Of a stretch of 40,439 nt of DNA, positions 15,400 through 24,130 are shown in pieces; the stretch's first letter is position 1, and every line of letters begins with the position of its first letter. The translations under genes were made by a program, and so were the position numbers. Source of the DNA: a virus; the IMG/VR virus record IMGVR_UViG_3300020714_000009, positions 1 through 40,439 of that record. One strand, given 5' to 3'. Under the pieces are notes generated by a model. The model searched no databases. It was not told the DNA's origin and saw only the letters and a list, made by a program, of their open reading frames with translations.

Positions 15400-15606
15400 T
15401 TACTGCCCCGCGATCGGGACGGGGATGCCGAGCGCCTGTGCCTCATCGTTCCGGATGAGGCGCGCGTCGTCGTTAAGGCTGGAATTGGACGCGATTGCCG
15501 AGAGAAGCGCCGTTATCACGCGCAACTCGACGATCTGGAGGTCCGGGTAAGGCAGACCGCCAATGACGGTGGGGGGGCTGCTGTCGCCGGCAAAACCGAT
15601 GGCCAT
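15400..15606 (-). CDS. 68-aa small structural-region protein
   Basis: MAIGFAGDSSPPTVIGGLPY, then a helix LQIVELRVITALLSAIAS and RNDEAQALGIPVP. GAGGAGAAAC lies upstream of the ATG. Family not recognised; short helical protein in the head gene cluster. Confidence 0.65.
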   Translation of the reverse strand: MAIGFAGDSSPPTVIGGLPYPDLQIVELRVITALLSAIASNSSLNDDARLIRNDEAQALGIPVPIAGQ

Positions 15607-15617
15607 GATGTTTCTCC

Positions 15618-16034
15618 TCAGCTTGCGGGGTTGGACGAGTCCATAAGGCTGATGAACAAACCAACGGTTCCCGATGCAACCGAGCCGATCAACCTGATGT
15701 ACCGGCTCGGGTAGACGACGGAGCTATTCTGATCGGTTGTGCGGTTCACCAGCGTGTCGTGGTTGTTCCAGCGCGCCGTCGCCTGAATCGAGGCTGCGTT
15801 GTTCGGACTCGCGTTCGGATCATTGGATAGTTGAACCGTGACGTTTCCGGTTGCGGCGGACGAGGTGTAGCCAACACCACTGCCGCTGAAATTCAGAATC
15901 AACCCCACGCCGCCACCAGCATAGGTCGTGATGTTGTGCGGGACCAAAGCGACGGGGGACGCGATCGTGCCGGCCGGGGCGCCGGGGACCGGCGTGCCGG
16001 TGGCAACGGAAAGAAAGAGGGGGATGGTCGACAT
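15618..16034 (-). CDS. Beta-sandwich head decoration-type protein
   Basis: 138 aa, MSTIPLFLSVATGTPVPG, with alternating strands and Thr/Ser/Gly turns (VTVQLSNDPNAS, SRYIRLIGSVASGTVGLF). The pattern resembles small decoration proteins with a jelly-roll-like fold. It is the first gene after the capsid gene, with AAAGGAAC as ribosome site. Function inferred from context. Confidence 0.6.
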   Translation of the reverse strand: MSTIPLFLSVATGTPVPGAPAGTIASPVALVPHNITTYAGGGVGLILNFSGSGVGYTSSAATGNVTVQLSNDPNASPNNAASIQATARWNNHDTLVNRTTDQNSSVVYPSRYIRLIGSVASGTVGLFISLMDSSNPAS

Positions 16035-16058
16035 GGTGGTTGTTCCTTTCCTTCTGGC

Positions 16059-16967
16059 TCAAAGCCCGGGCGTGCCGTAAACGGCTCGCGGATCCGTGAA
16101 CCCAGGGATGTACCGTTCGGTGCTTTTGAAACGCATCGAGTCGGTCTCGAAGTCGCCCTCCATTGAGCGCTTCAGCGGCCGGCGCATCATCAGCTTCAGC
16201 CCTTCGGGCGCGTCCGTGTTGATCCACCAGGCCGTGTTGCTGGTCAGGCGGGACATATTGTACTGCCCCTCCTTCAACAGGCTCATGGACAGCACGGGGT
16301 TCACGTCGTTGAGGTTGCCGCCGGTGCGCAGCGAGGTTTTCAGGATCACCTCGGCCTGCATCACGTTCGCGGGTGCGCAGGTGATCGCCCGCGGCATCAG
16401 CCGAATGCGCTTGCCGTTGTTGTCCACCGCCTGACGGATTTGCACCAACATTTGCTCGACGCTGGTCTGGCTCATCGCCGCCGCCGTCGCCAACACGTTC
16501 GAGAACACCCCGTTCACGATCGGATGACTGGTCGAGTTCAACGCGACGCGATCGCCACCGGTGTAGGACGGGTTGAACGCGCGGTTCAGGATGTTCGCGC
16601 ATAGCGTCTCTTTGGTCTCGATCAGAGACTGGCTGAGATGCTTCGCGTAAACCTGACCGATCCGGATATGGTCGCCGTCCTCCACCAGCACCTGAGTGAG
16701 CGCAAAAGCCAAGCCCCACACCCGATACTGGTACCGCTGCATGAACAGCGTGCCGCCATCCTGATAGGTGACGGGTGCACCGTCGGGCAACTCCGGCGCC
16801 GCCGAGAAGCCATACAGCACCGGCTCTTCGTGGTAGTTCCGGGGAACGCCCGTCTGCTCACGGAACGGGCCGCGCCATTCGTCGACGCGCTGTTCGTACA
16901 CGCCATCGAAAGTTTCGTTCAGGATGGGTTCTACCACAGCGCGAAAATCGGAACTACGCATTACCAT
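16059..16967 (-). CDS. Major capsid protein (HK97-type)
   Basis: 302 aa, first ATG at 16967 with AAAGGAC upstream. Seen: a long N-terminal helix region (FRAVVEPILNETFDGVYEQ), the E-loop/P-domain pattern YRVWGLAFALTQVLVEDGD, AKHLSQSLIETKETLCANILNRAF, LNSTSHPIVNG and a C-terminal strand WWINTDAPEGLKLMM-RRPL. This matches HK97-fold major capsid proteins of the Mu gpT-like/phage major-head group. It lies two genes downstream of the scaffold and directly after a likely decoration gene, the standard order. It should form the capsid shell. Confidence 0.8.
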   Translation of the reverse strand: MVMRSSDFRAVVEPILNETFDGVYEQRVDEWRGPFREQTGVPRNYHEEPVLYGFSAAPELPDGAPVTYQDGGTLFMQRYQYRVWGLAFALTQVLVEDGDHIRIGQVYAKHLSQSLIETKETLCANILNRAFNPSYTGGDRVALNSTSHPIVNGVFSNVLATAAAMSQTSVEQMLVQIRQAVDNNGKRIRLMPRAITCAPANVMQAEVILKTSLRTGGNLNDVNPVLSMSLLKEGQYNMSRLTSNTAWWINTDAPEGLKLMMRRPLKRSMEGDFETDSMRFKSTERYIPGFTDPRAVYGTPGL

Positions 16968-17009
16968 CGGATTGTCCTTTCGTCAGTGAGGCGAGAGCGT
17001 TGTTACGGC

Positions 17010-17612
17010 TCAGCCGATGGAAGCGAACCGGCTCGCGCCGATCTGTGGGTTGGCGATCGTAAAGATCGCATCAGTGAAAGCGTCGCCGATCGTGCTGCCC
17101 ATGCCGGGGAAGAACTCGATCAGGTTCAACTGCCCGAACTGGCCGGCCACAACCGGGGTTGCTGCCACGGTGCAGGCGCTGATGCCGGTCCCGACGTTGC
17201 CGTTGCCGAGGTTTGCCACGGTGAAATTGAACTGGGAGCCAAGCGCGACCTGGTTAATCGGACCATCGGCCTGGATTTGCAGGCGAACGGACGGGATCCA
17301 CAGCGGAAAGATGTAGACGCTCATCTCGTAGTTGGGATCGTAGTTCATGCCCGCTGGCCAGAACGGCGATACCGTCGGGCGGCTTCCAAGCGGGGTGAAA
17401 TCCACGCCCTGGAAAATGCCGTAGATGGCATCGGTTGCCGCGGTGACCGGCACCAGCGTCCCCGTTGTCGGGTTGATCTTGACCGGCTGGCCCGCAAAGA
17501 TGTTCGAACCGAACTGGTTCGCAATACCGTTCGGAATACGCTGCGGACGCGGGTCGGGACCGGACTGGTCCCCGATGATGTTGACGCCATAGGGCGACGA
17601 GGTGGTTGCCAT
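17010..17612 (-). CDS. Head decoration/stabilization protein upstream of capsid gene
   Basis: 200 aa. Seen: MATTSSPYGVNIIGDQSG, NIFAGQPVKINPTTGTLVP then DAIYGIFQGVDFTP, a pattern typical of phage head-stabilising proteins that precede the capsid gene (GqpV...G.l.......i.GV..g). Ribosome site GGAGTGAG, partly inside a leader hairpin. The role is family-like inference. Confidence 0.7.
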   Translation of the reverse strand: MATTSSPYGVNIIGDQSGPDPRPQRIPNGIANQFGSNIFAGQPVKINPTTGTLVPVTAATDAIYGIFQGVDFTPLGSRPTVSPFWPAGMNYDPNYEMSVYIFPLWIPSVRLQIQADGPINQVALGSQFNFTVANLGNGNVGTGISACTVAATPVVAGQFGQLNLIEFFPGMGSTIGDAFTDAIFTIANPQIGASRFASIG

Positions 17613-17623
17613 ATCTGCTCACT

Positions 17624-17643
17624 CCACGGTGTTTCTGCCGTGG
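17624..17643 (-). promoter_or_regulatory. Leader hairpin touching the ribosome site of the decoration gene
   Basis: Minus strand CCACGG, 8-base loop, CCGTGG. The last two G of the 3' arm belong to the GGAG of the downstream gene's ribosome site, so folding could lower initiation or serve as an RNA-processing or attenuation site. Confidence 0.4.
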
Positions 17644-17671
17644 GCCGATCAGATGAGGGAGCGTCCTTGGT

Positions 17672-18286
17672 TTAGAAGGAAAGCACCGGCATCGGACGGG
17701 CCCGTTGAACAATCTCGGCCGTCCCGTTGCCAATTTCCGTCACACGAGCTCCCTGCTGCTCCGCGCGCTGCCGCATCAATTCCGTCTGACCGCGAAGCTT
17801 TTCTTCTTCGGCCAACGGCAAGGTGTGGTGCATCGCTTTCATGTACTTGTTGTACTGGGAGATCGTGATCCGGGCCGCCACCATCTCGCCGACGCAAACG
17901 TAACCCGCATACTCACCGGAATGGGTGGCGATTCCTGACCATTCAGGATGGTCGGAAAGGGTGATCAGCTCGTAGCCGATCGACCGCCGCCAGTGAATGG
18001 TATCGCGCGAGTTCGTCGTGGTCAGCCAACAGACGTGGTAGCCATCTTGTCTTGGCAATGTGGGAAGGACCGTTTGATGCTGCGTATCCAGGAACAGCGA
18101 AAGACGTTCATCCTCCAGCTCCTCCCGATCGTCGTCGGCATCGATTCGATTCCTGGTTTGGTCATCGATAACATGGTCGTCGAACGTTTGACGCGTCGCA
18201 GTCGCACGGCTCGGCTGAACCTGGGAACGCTTGCCGCGCCCACCTTCTGCCACTCCAAGCCGGTCTTCTGTTCCGTCGTCGCTCAT
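17672..18286 (-). CDS. Head-region protein of unknown function
   Basis: 204 aa from ATG 18286 (AAAGGAC upstream; a TTG two codons earlier is less likely). Seen: acidic/basic disordered N-terminus (DDDREELEDERL), a central domain YHVCWLTTTNSRDTIHWRRS and SDHPEWSGIATHSGEYAGY, a helix NKYMKAMHHTLPLAEEEKLRGQ, and a Gln/Arg-rich coil. Similar proteins occur between scaffold and capsid genes in podophages without an assigned function. Confidence 0.65.
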   Translation of the reverse strand: MSDDGTEDRLGVAEGGRGKRSQVQPSRATATRQTFDDHVIDDQTRNRIDADDDREELEDERLSLFLDTQHQTVLPTLPRQDGYHVCWLTTTNSRDTIHWRRSIGYELITLSDHPEWSGIATHSGEYAGYVCVGEMVAARITISQYNKYMKAMHHTLPLAEEEKLRGQTELMRQRAEQQGARVTEIGNGTAEIVQRARPMPVLSF

Positions 18287-18304
18287 GCCCAACTTCGTCC
18301 TTTG

Positions 18305-19525
18305 TTATCGTACTGCGCTGGCGTTTTGCCGGTCGAAATCGTGGTAACCCTTGATCAACCGGTTGTAGCGGCCGCGGTCGAGGATGCCGCCGTCTGAAGC
18401 CATGACACCGACCTCGATCATCGCTTGCTTTCTGTCGGGCGTAATCATCACCCGATTATTTTGGGGCGCCGGAGAATTGCCCTGCTGCGATCCGCCGGCG
18501 ACCATCGGCCCGCGGCGCTCCGGCGCCTGCTGCGGCGGCATCTGTGTCTGGCGCGGCATCGGTCGCGTCTCCTGGCGCTGGTTGGACGCGTTGTCGAAGC
18601 GATGAGGGAGATAGCGCGCTGCCCGCGCTTCGAGTTCGTTCCAATAGGCATCCGTGCGCGGGTCGAACCCCTCGCTGGCGACCTGATCGTCGAGGCGCAG
18701 AATGATCTGGCTGTCCATGTCCTTGGTATCGTGCGGCTTATACCAAGGATTGGCTTCCGCAAAATCATCGACACGGTTTCTTATCTCGACGGGCAATCGC
18801 GCAAGCTGGGGCGTCACTTGAAACTGTTGCGGCTGCGTTTGCGGCTGTTGGCGTGGAGCCGCGATCGCCGCTTCGAGATTACGCTTCTGGGCCGCGAGCG
18901 CTTCGGCGTTGCGGACCGCCGCGTCCCGCGCATCGAGCGCGGCCTCAAAAGACTCAGGATCCTGGTTGGCCAACGCGTCTTTGAGGCGCTGGCGAGCAAG
19001 TGTGGCTTGGTGCTGATACGTCTGCACCTGCCGATCCAACTCCCGCACCTCGGAAACCCGGCGGGCCTGATCGATCTCGGAAAGCCTTGGCTCGATCTGA
19101 CCCATCGTCTGGGTGATGAGAGCCATTTGCTCGCGAAGCTCTTGGTTATCCTGCTCGATGCGGGAAAAATGCTCACGCTGCCGGCGGGTTCTTTCCGCCC
19201 TGCTCAGGCGGGGACGGCGATCGGGTTGCTCGGTCGATGCTTGGTTTTGGGATGCGGCCTCATGCCCGTACTCGACTTCGTGGCGTGGCTCGGCGTCGAT
19301 CCGCTCTTCGTGCAACGGCTGGCCATCATCGTCCGTCTCCACGACGGTTAAATTTGGCTCCTGGTTTCTTTCGTCAGCGCGCCGGTTTTGCGGTTGACCG
19401 CGCTCCGTGTTCGCGACGCCGGGTGGCAGATCGCTGGCGACGGAAGTTTGGCCGCCGTAGGACAGGTCGTCGTTGTCCTCGTCATCCATCTCGTCGACAA
19501 TCTGGGCGCCGCTGTGCCGGTCCAT
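18305..19525 (-). CDS. Capsid scaffolding protein
   Basis: 406 aa: very acidic disordered N-terminus (EMDDEDNDDLSYGG), a long coiled coil (residues about 105-230, RRQREHFSRIEQDNQELREQ), Gln/Pro linker, then a C-terminal domain with FAEANPWYKPHDTKDMDSQ and YWNELEARAARYLPHRF. Acid head, coiled-coil centre and location just upstream of the capsid genes are the hallmarks of a scaffold; the 'ANPWY...D.DS....LD..v..eG.dp.t..YW.el..R...ylPhr' block recurs in podophage scaffolds. It should guide procapsid assembly and then leave. Start overlaps the GroES-like stop (TAATG). Confidence 0.75.
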   Translation of the reverse strand: MDRHSGAQIVDEMDDEDNDDLSYGGQTSVASDLPPGVANTERGQPQNRRADERNQEPNLTVVETDDDGQPLHEERIDAEPRHEVEYGHEAASQNQASTEQPDRRPRLSRAERTRRQREHFSRIEQDNQELREQMALITQTMGQIEPRLSEIDQARRVSEVRELDRQVQTYQHQATLARQRLKDALANQDPESFEAALDARDAAVRNAEALAAQKRNLEAAIAAPRQQPQTQPQQFQVTPQLARLPVEIRNRVDDFAEANPWYKPHDTKDMDSQIILRLDDQVASEGFDPRTDAYWNELEARAARYLPHRFDNASNQRQETRPMPRQTQMPPQQAPERRGPMVAGGSQQGNSPAPQNNRVMITPDRKQAMIEVGVMASDGGILDRGRYNRLIKGYHDFDRQNASAVR

Positions 19526-20115
19526 TAGAAGAACGCCCTCTCAGCAAGGGCCGCTTCGGCGTCCGGGTACTTGCCGAGCAGCTGATTGTGCTTGAACTGG
19601 GCAAAGTGCACGTAATCCGTGACCTCTGTTTCCTGCCGTTCACCCCGAACGATTTCGAAGTCCTTGCGCCGGTACGGCCGGGACATGCGATCGCCCTGGT
19701 ATTTGGGGATGCGGACGAAATCGCCGACCGCGCACCAGTCGCCTTCGGGCCACGGCGAGCCGTCCCGCTGCCACTTGAAAGCCATGGGGCCGATGGCGAT
19801 CACCTTGGCGACTTGGGTGTTGTCGAATTCGGTGCGCCTGTCCTCGCTGCCCAACTCGATATGCCCGGCAGAGCGCAGCTTCGGCACGCGGATCATCACC
19901 AGGATGTAGTCGCCCATCGGGATCAAGCGAGGATCGACGTTCGGGAAAGCTTCTTCAACCGAGTCGTATCCGAATCCCACGGAATTGTTCGCCGGCAAGG
20001 ACGCACGGCCTAACGCGTTGGGCATGAACAGCTTGCCAGCATTGGACGGATCGTCGAAGTGACGCTCGGCCTGATCGGCGATTGCAATCGCGCGCAGAGC
20101 GGCGGGGCCGGCCAT
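19525..20115 (-). CDS. GroES-like (co-chaperonin-fold) protein
   Basis: 196 aa. The central part, MGDYILVMIRVPKLRSAGHI followed by VAKVIAIGPMAFKW and VGDFVRIPKYQGDRM, follows the GroES strand order (d.vLV.......GI...; V.avGp; GD.V....y.G). An extra N-terminus (residues 1-60) and a charged C-terminus make it longer than GroES (about 97 aa). Probable role: folding the capsid protein with host GroEL, as T4 gp31 does, inferred from fold and position beside scaffold and capsid genes. Confidence 0.55.
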   Translation of the reverse strand: MAGPAALRAIAIADQAERHFDDPSNAGKLFMPNALGRASLPANNSVGFGYDSVEEAFPNVDPRLIPMGDYILVMIRVPKLRSAGHIELGSEDRRTEFDNTQVAKVIAIGPMAFKWQRDGSPWPEGDWCAVGDFVRIPKYQGDRMSRPYRRKDFEIVRGERQETEVTDYVHFAQFKHNQLLGKYPDAEAALAERAFF

Positions 20116-20121
20116 CAGCGA

Positions 20122-20310
20122 TCAATCCTCATCATGTGTGTCGACCTCTTTCAAGACCTTCTGGAATTCCGTCAGGGCAATTTCGAGCCCAAGACGCTGG
20201 CCTTTGATCAGCGCGTACTTATGGGAGTCACCAAGTGGAACGCTGAACATCGCTTCCACGTTTTCGCGGAGCTTGCGCTCGATCAGTTGCTCGAACCTTG
20301 TGCCTGCCAT
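20122..20310 (-). CDS. 62-aa helical small protein
   Basis: From ATG 20310: MAGTRFEQLIERKLRENVEA then LGDSHKYALIKGQRLGLEIALTEF, a two-helix protein with acidic tail. No good ribosome site is visible, and ATG 20322 is an alternative start. First gene after a divergent control region shared with the plus-strand HTH gene. Role unknown. Confidence 0.55.
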   Translation of the reverse strand: MAGTRFEQLIERKLRENVEAMFSVPLGDSHKYALIKGQRLGLEIALTEFQKVLKEVDTHDED

Positions 20311-20373
20311 GGCGCAATCCATGACGGCGCAAGCGACACTGCGCAACAAGCCATTGTGTTGCTGGGGGTTTAC

Positions 20374-20402
20374 GGGGTATTGTCAGGGGTATGTAGGGTT
20401 AT
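20374..20402. promoter_or_regulatory. Three short direct repeats in a divergent control region
   Basis: GGGGTAT at 20374 and 20386, and GGGTTAT at 20396, spaced 12 and 10 bases (about one helical turn). They lie between a minus-strand late gene (start 20310) and the plus-strand HTH gene (start 20468). Phased repeats suit a small HTH protein binding one DNA face. Confidence 0.4.
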
Positions 20403-20467
20403 CAGGCGGTTGAAGGTGCAGAAAGGGGGGAGTAGGGATGCTGGCACAGTCACTCGCGAGGACAAGG

Positions 20468-20683
20468 ATGTCAGAATCGGCCACCACATGGCTTTCCCGC
20501 AAGGAGGCCGCGCGTTTTTTGGCGCAAATCGGCTGCCCGATTTCCCCGAAAACTCTCGAAAATCTCGCTTTGAACAATAACGCGGGGAAGGGGCCACCTT
20601 TCACCCGCGTTCGCAAATACGTCCGGTACGATGCCGCCGACCTTCGGGCTTGGGCTGAAAAGTCAGCCGTGAGGGTAAACTGA
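20468..20683 (+). CDS. Excisionase/AlpA-like HTH DNA-binding protein
   Basis: 71 aa from ATG 20468 (GAGGACAAGG upstream). Seen: TWLSRKEAARFLAQIGCPIS, KTLENLALNN, GPPFTRVRKYVRYDAADLRAW: the winged-HTH plan of excisionase/AlpA-type proteins (W/L.s..eAA..L...g....s..TL..L...g.GP.......v.Y...DL..W). It is the only plus-strand gene inside the late block. It could repress or activate the flanking late genes, or be a directionality factor; which one cannot be told from sequence. Confidence 0.75.
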   Translation: MSESATTWLSRKEAARFLAQIGCPISPKTLENLALNNNAGKGPPFTRVRKYVRYDAADLRAWAEKSAVRVN

Positions 20684-20768
20684 GATGGGGACCCCTCCGT
20701 GCCAATGATGATGAGACATCTACCCCCTGGGCGTTTTTGTGCTCAGCTTTCGTCGCGTGGACCAGGAA
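20684..20768. other. Short convergent intergenic gap
   Basis: About 85 bases between the plus-strand HTH gene and the converging minus-strand small basic gene. No clear terminator hairpin is seen. Confidence 0.4.
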
Positions 20769-20960
20769 TCAGTAGGTCTTCCGCTCGTTGTTCTTGATCA
20801 GCACGTCCTTGCGCACAGGGCCGTCGCCGTGCGGATTGTCCATCAGGTCGGTGTGGCCATATTTATGCCGCTGCTGCATCCGCAAAGGGGGCTTCGGTTC
20901 CGCACCGGGCGGGCGACCGCGTTCGCCGTTCCTCGAATGGTTGGTCTCGGGCTTCGCCAT
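20769..20960 (-). CDS. 63-aa small basic protein
   Basis: MAKPETNHSRNGERGRPPGA followed by basic/His-rich residues and DVLIKNNERKTY. GAGGATC lies upstream of the ATG. Low complexity, probably disordered; possibly nucleic-acid binding from charge alone. Located between portal-side genes and the HTH gene. Confidence 0.55.
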   Translation of the reverse strand: MAKPETNHSRNGERGRPPGAEPKPPLRMQQRHKYGHTDLMDNPHGDGPVRKDVLIKNNERKTY

Positions 20961-20999
20961 GATCTGATCCTCGGTTCGGGGTGTCGTCTACCGACGACC

Positions 21000-21509
21000 C
21001 TACTCCGTCATCACTGGAATATCCAGCGGTTCGAACTCGACGGGATCGTGCTCGGAAAACCCCGGCCAGTTTGGAGCCAGCACCCTTGGCGCCGGCGGCG
21101 CCGAAGTCGCCCACGGTTCCGGAACCGGCTGCCCCACATCGCGCCGCAACAACATCCTCGCGAGGTCCGGCGCAACCTTGAGCGAGCGATAGTTGCCGTG
21201 AAACAGGAAGCGGCGCGTCGGGACTTCACCGGTAGTCCGAAATTTCCACACTCCGGAACCCGTCAGTTCAACCCACGTTCCCGCCCATATGCCACCCTCG
21301 CAAAACACGTCTCGGTGGTAGAGCAAAGCGAGATCCATCGACAGTTTTTGCGCTTCGGTCGAGTGGTGTTCGTAGAGCGCCTCGGTCCGCCAGTGCTCGG
21401 CAATCTCAGGTTTGCGCCGATCGACGACCTCGCGGCTGCCAGGCGATGCTTCTGGCACCCTCAGCATCGGGTGCAGCCGTTCGAGTCGCGCGATGCTGCT
21501 GCGTCTCAT
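21000..21509 (-). CDS. Hypothetical protein downstream of portal
   Basis: 169 aa: RRSSIARLERLHPMLRVPEA, helical AEHWRTEALYEHHSTEAQKL, then a compact domain with LALLYHRDVFCEGGIWAG and RRFLFHGNYRSL, ending Pro-rich. ATG overlaps the portal stop as ATGA, so it is translationally coupled to the portal. Family not recognised. Confidence 0.65.
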   Translation of the reverse strand: MRRSSIARLERLHPMLRVPEASPGSREVVDRRKPEIAEHWRTEALYEHHSTEAQKLSMDLALLYHRDVFCEGGIWAGTWVELTGSGVWKFRTTGEVPTRRFLFHGNYRSLKVAPDLARMLLRRDVGQPVPEPWATSAPPAPRVLAPNWPGFSEHDPVEFEPLDIPVMTE

Positions 21510-24097
21510 GTCCGCGACATACTTTCGCCGTTTGTGAACGTCGTTGATTTTCCGGCCGCCAGATGGTCAGCGGAAATATCCAACGCCGTCTCGTTGTCCT
21601 GCGCCGTCGTGTTCTCTTTGGTTTGAGCCGCGATCTGCTGGCCTTCCCGCGTCGCCTGTACCCGGTCTGCCGCGATCGCATTTGCCTGCGCCTGCAACTC
21701 AGCTTTCGATTGCTGAGCAACTGCCGTCAAATGAGCATCGGTCTGGTCGGCCTGGGCCTTGCGCGCGGTTTCCGCGGTCGCGGCTTGCACCGCGGCAGTG
21801 GCGGGGTCCATCGGCGGCTTCGGCATCAGTTGAGACAGCATCTGACCGGCTTTCATCAGCACGGGCAGCACCTGCGCCATCGCGACACCGACCCGCTGCA
21901 TGGCGGTCTGGCTCGCCTGCGCCAGAACCCGATCGTACTCCATCCTCACCTCGGGATCTGGCGTCAAAAGATCCTCGATCTTTTTGCCAATCCCATTCGC
22001 CGCCTCAAACACCAACTGCTGCACGGTTTCGCTGTAAAAGTGCACGATGTGCTGGTTAGCATGCTGGATGGCGGCGGGAAGGTAAATGGGGGCCAACATG
22101 GGGTTGCTCCCCAGCACAGGGTTGCCGATGAAGTCCAGCAGTACCTGCAGGTGCGCCAGATGATCCTGGCCGGGGAACACCGCTACCGGCTTCCCCATTG
22201 CCATCGCCATGTTCTCGGCAACCGCGTTCACGTCCTGTGGTTCTGGCTGCTGGACCAACAGCGTTTCGGGGTCCGGCCATTTGATCAGCTTCAAGCCCGC
22301 CAGTTCCACGGCGCGTGCGTTCCACATCGCCGGATTGATCACCATCCGCTGCTGAATGTAGTTCAACTGGTTGAACCGCTGCGTTTCGGAATAGATCGTT
22401 GGCTGCGAGACTGGCTGCACGCAACACGGCCCCTCGTAATCCCGGCGCCGAACCAAGATTTCCTGCCCAGCCGCATCGACCTTCAATGATTCCGGCAGAT
22501 ACAGCCGGTTCAACCGGTGCAGCCCTTTCAGCACCCGATCAAGCGCCGCATGCGATCGCCCGTGCACGGCGCTGAACACCACCATGCCTTCCTCGACGCG
22601 GGACATTTGTGTCCCAACCGGCGTCGGCGCTGGGCCGTTCGACGGCGTGTCGTCCATTGACGTCCGCACGATACCGCGGGCCGCATCGACCACAAACCCG
22701 AGAAGCTGAAACAACACACTCGACGGCTGGTTGAATGGCGCCGGCATCACCCTCTTGCGCACATCGTCCGCCTCAACGCCGGCGTCGATCTCCAGCATCT
22801 CGCCGATCACCGGCCGCCTGTTCTGGCCGCTGATGCCGGCGCCCTTCAGGACAAACCCAGACATCGCATTGTTCGCGTGTGCCGAATCCAACAATGCGCG
22901 CAGCGCCCCCGTCGCCGCCGCGCTCAAGCTGCCGATGATCTGTGGAAAGCCGATCGCGTATGGGCCGCGCCAGGGGATAAACGGGAACTCGAACATATGC
23001 TCGATCGGCTCACGCGCTTCATCGCCCTGTTCCCAGTCGCGATACATCGCCAACATTTTGCGCGTAGAGACGTCGATCGAGATCAGATATGGCGACATTT
23101 CTCCCGTTTTCTCTATGCCGCCAAGGTACTCCTCCGCCTCCTCTGGAACCTGCCAGTAATTCGCGACTTCGTAGATGGGTCGGTTGTCGTCCAGGTTTCC
23201 AGTCGAGGGCTCAATGCCTTCGACCTTGTTGCTCGCGGCCTGCGCCTTCGTCGGCTCATCCAATATCGACGCCGGCGGGAGGTCCAAGTCCAAATACATG
23301 CCCGAATCGATGCGATGCTTGAGCTCCACCCGGTCGACCAATTCAGAGAACGTTTTCCGCGGCGATGACGCGAAGTCCGCGGCGCCGAACGGAATCCACA
23401 CCTGATCGATCGGCGCGAACTCCCACCGCGGGCGCTTGAGCCTATGATCCCAGTACTGCCGCAGGTATTGCGAACCGCCCAAAGGGACCTGCGTCAGCAG
23501 TGTTTCCAGCGTGCCGCGAGCTTCTTTGATCTGGGTTGTCATTTGCCAGTTCATGTGATCGGCAACGCGAGAAGCCTGCGCCTGTTTTTCGGCGGTTACC
23601 GCGCCGACGATGTTCGGCTTCACCGGGCCGGCCGGTGGAAACAGTTCCTTGATGAGCCGGCTTTCGCAGTCGATGCACGCTTCGGTCAACATCGGGTGCA
23701 CGACGCGGGAGGCACCTTCGAACTGAGCGCCACCGGGGGCCTCTTCGCCGAGGCCGGTCCGCTTTATCCCTTCCTCGTACTGCTTGTCGCGCCTTTTCCG
23801 CGCGTCCTTGTCCTCGTCGATCCGCCGCAGCAGGTCCTGCACGATGTCGTTTTTGATGTTATCCGGGAGCACCGCCGCGAGGTTGCCGTAGAACTCGGTA
23901 TGCGGCGGCGCCGACTCCGCCCGCTCGCCAGGTAGATCGACGAAGCTGTTACCGTGTTCGTCCTCGACCAGAAGGCTCGAATCCTGGTCCGGTTCGAGCG
24001 TCACGTACTCGTCGAATTCCGCTCCATACACCAACGCCGAAGCGGCGCGCTCCGGCGGGATTTGGTTGGGCTGGACCGGCTGCGGGGGTAGCGGCAT
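21506..24097 (-). CDS. Phage portal protein
   Basis: 863 aa. Seen: a disordered acidic N-terminus with DLPGERAESAPP, wing/stem-type core elements GASRVVHPMLTEACIDCESR, WRGPYAIGFPQIIGSLSAAA, then the aliphatic crown/stem helices MLAPIYLPAAIQHANQH, and a long helical C-terminus of Ala/Gln coils (residues 740-840). Length and motifs match portals of the P22/SU10-like group. Twelve copies form the DNA entry ring of the capsid vertex and dock the terminase. AGGAGCC precedes the ATG. Confidence 0.8.
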   Translation of the reverse strand: MPLPPQPVQPNQIPPERAASALVYGAEFDEYVTLEPDQDSSLLVEDEHGNSFVDLPGERAESAPPHTEFYGNLAAVLPDNIKNDIVQDLLRRIDEDKDARKRRDKQYEEGIKRTGLGEEAPGGAQFEGASRVVHPMLTEACIDCESRLIKELFPPAGPVKPNIVGAVTAEKQAQASRVADHMNWQMTTQIKEARGTLETLLTQVPLGGSQYLRQYWDHRLKRPRWEFAPIDQVWIPFGAADFASSPRKTFSELVDRVELKHRIDSGMYLDLDLPPASILDEPTKAQAASNKVEGIEPSTGNLDDNRPIYEVANYWQVPEEAEEYLGGIEKTGEMSPYLISIDVSTRKMLAMYRDWEQGDEAREPIEHMFEFPFIPWRGPYAIGFPQIIGSLSAAATGALRALLDSAHANNAMSGFVLKGAGISGQNRRPVIGEMLEIDAGVEADDVRKRVMPAPFNQPSSVLFQLLGFVVDAARGIVRTSMDDTPSNGPAPTPVGTQMSRVEEGMVVFSAVHGRSHAALDRVLKGLHRLNRLYLPESLKVDAAGQEILVRRRDYEGPCCVQPVSQPTIYSETQRFNQLNYIQQRMVINPAMWNARAVELAGLKLIKWPDPETLLVQQPEPQDVNAVAENMAMAMGKPVAVFPGQDHLAHLQVLLDFIGNPVLGSNPMLAPIYLPAAIQHANQHIVHFYSETVQQLVFEAANGIGKKIEDLLTPDPEVRMEYDRVLAQASQTAMQRVGVAMAQVLPVLMKAGQMLSQLMPKPPMDPATAAVQAATAETARKAQADQTDAHLTAVAQQSKAELQAQANAIAADRVQATREGQQIAAQTKENTTAQDNETALDISADHLAAGKSTTFTNGESMSRT

Positions 24098-24130
24098 CGA
24101 TGGCTCCTGGCTTTCTGGCGCCAGCCTACA

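Noticed and set aside
15820-16719. 299-codon minus-strand open frame overlapping the capsid gene
   Set aside because: It lies in another frame of the capsid and decoration genes, has Arg/Asp-rich odd composition and no start signals.
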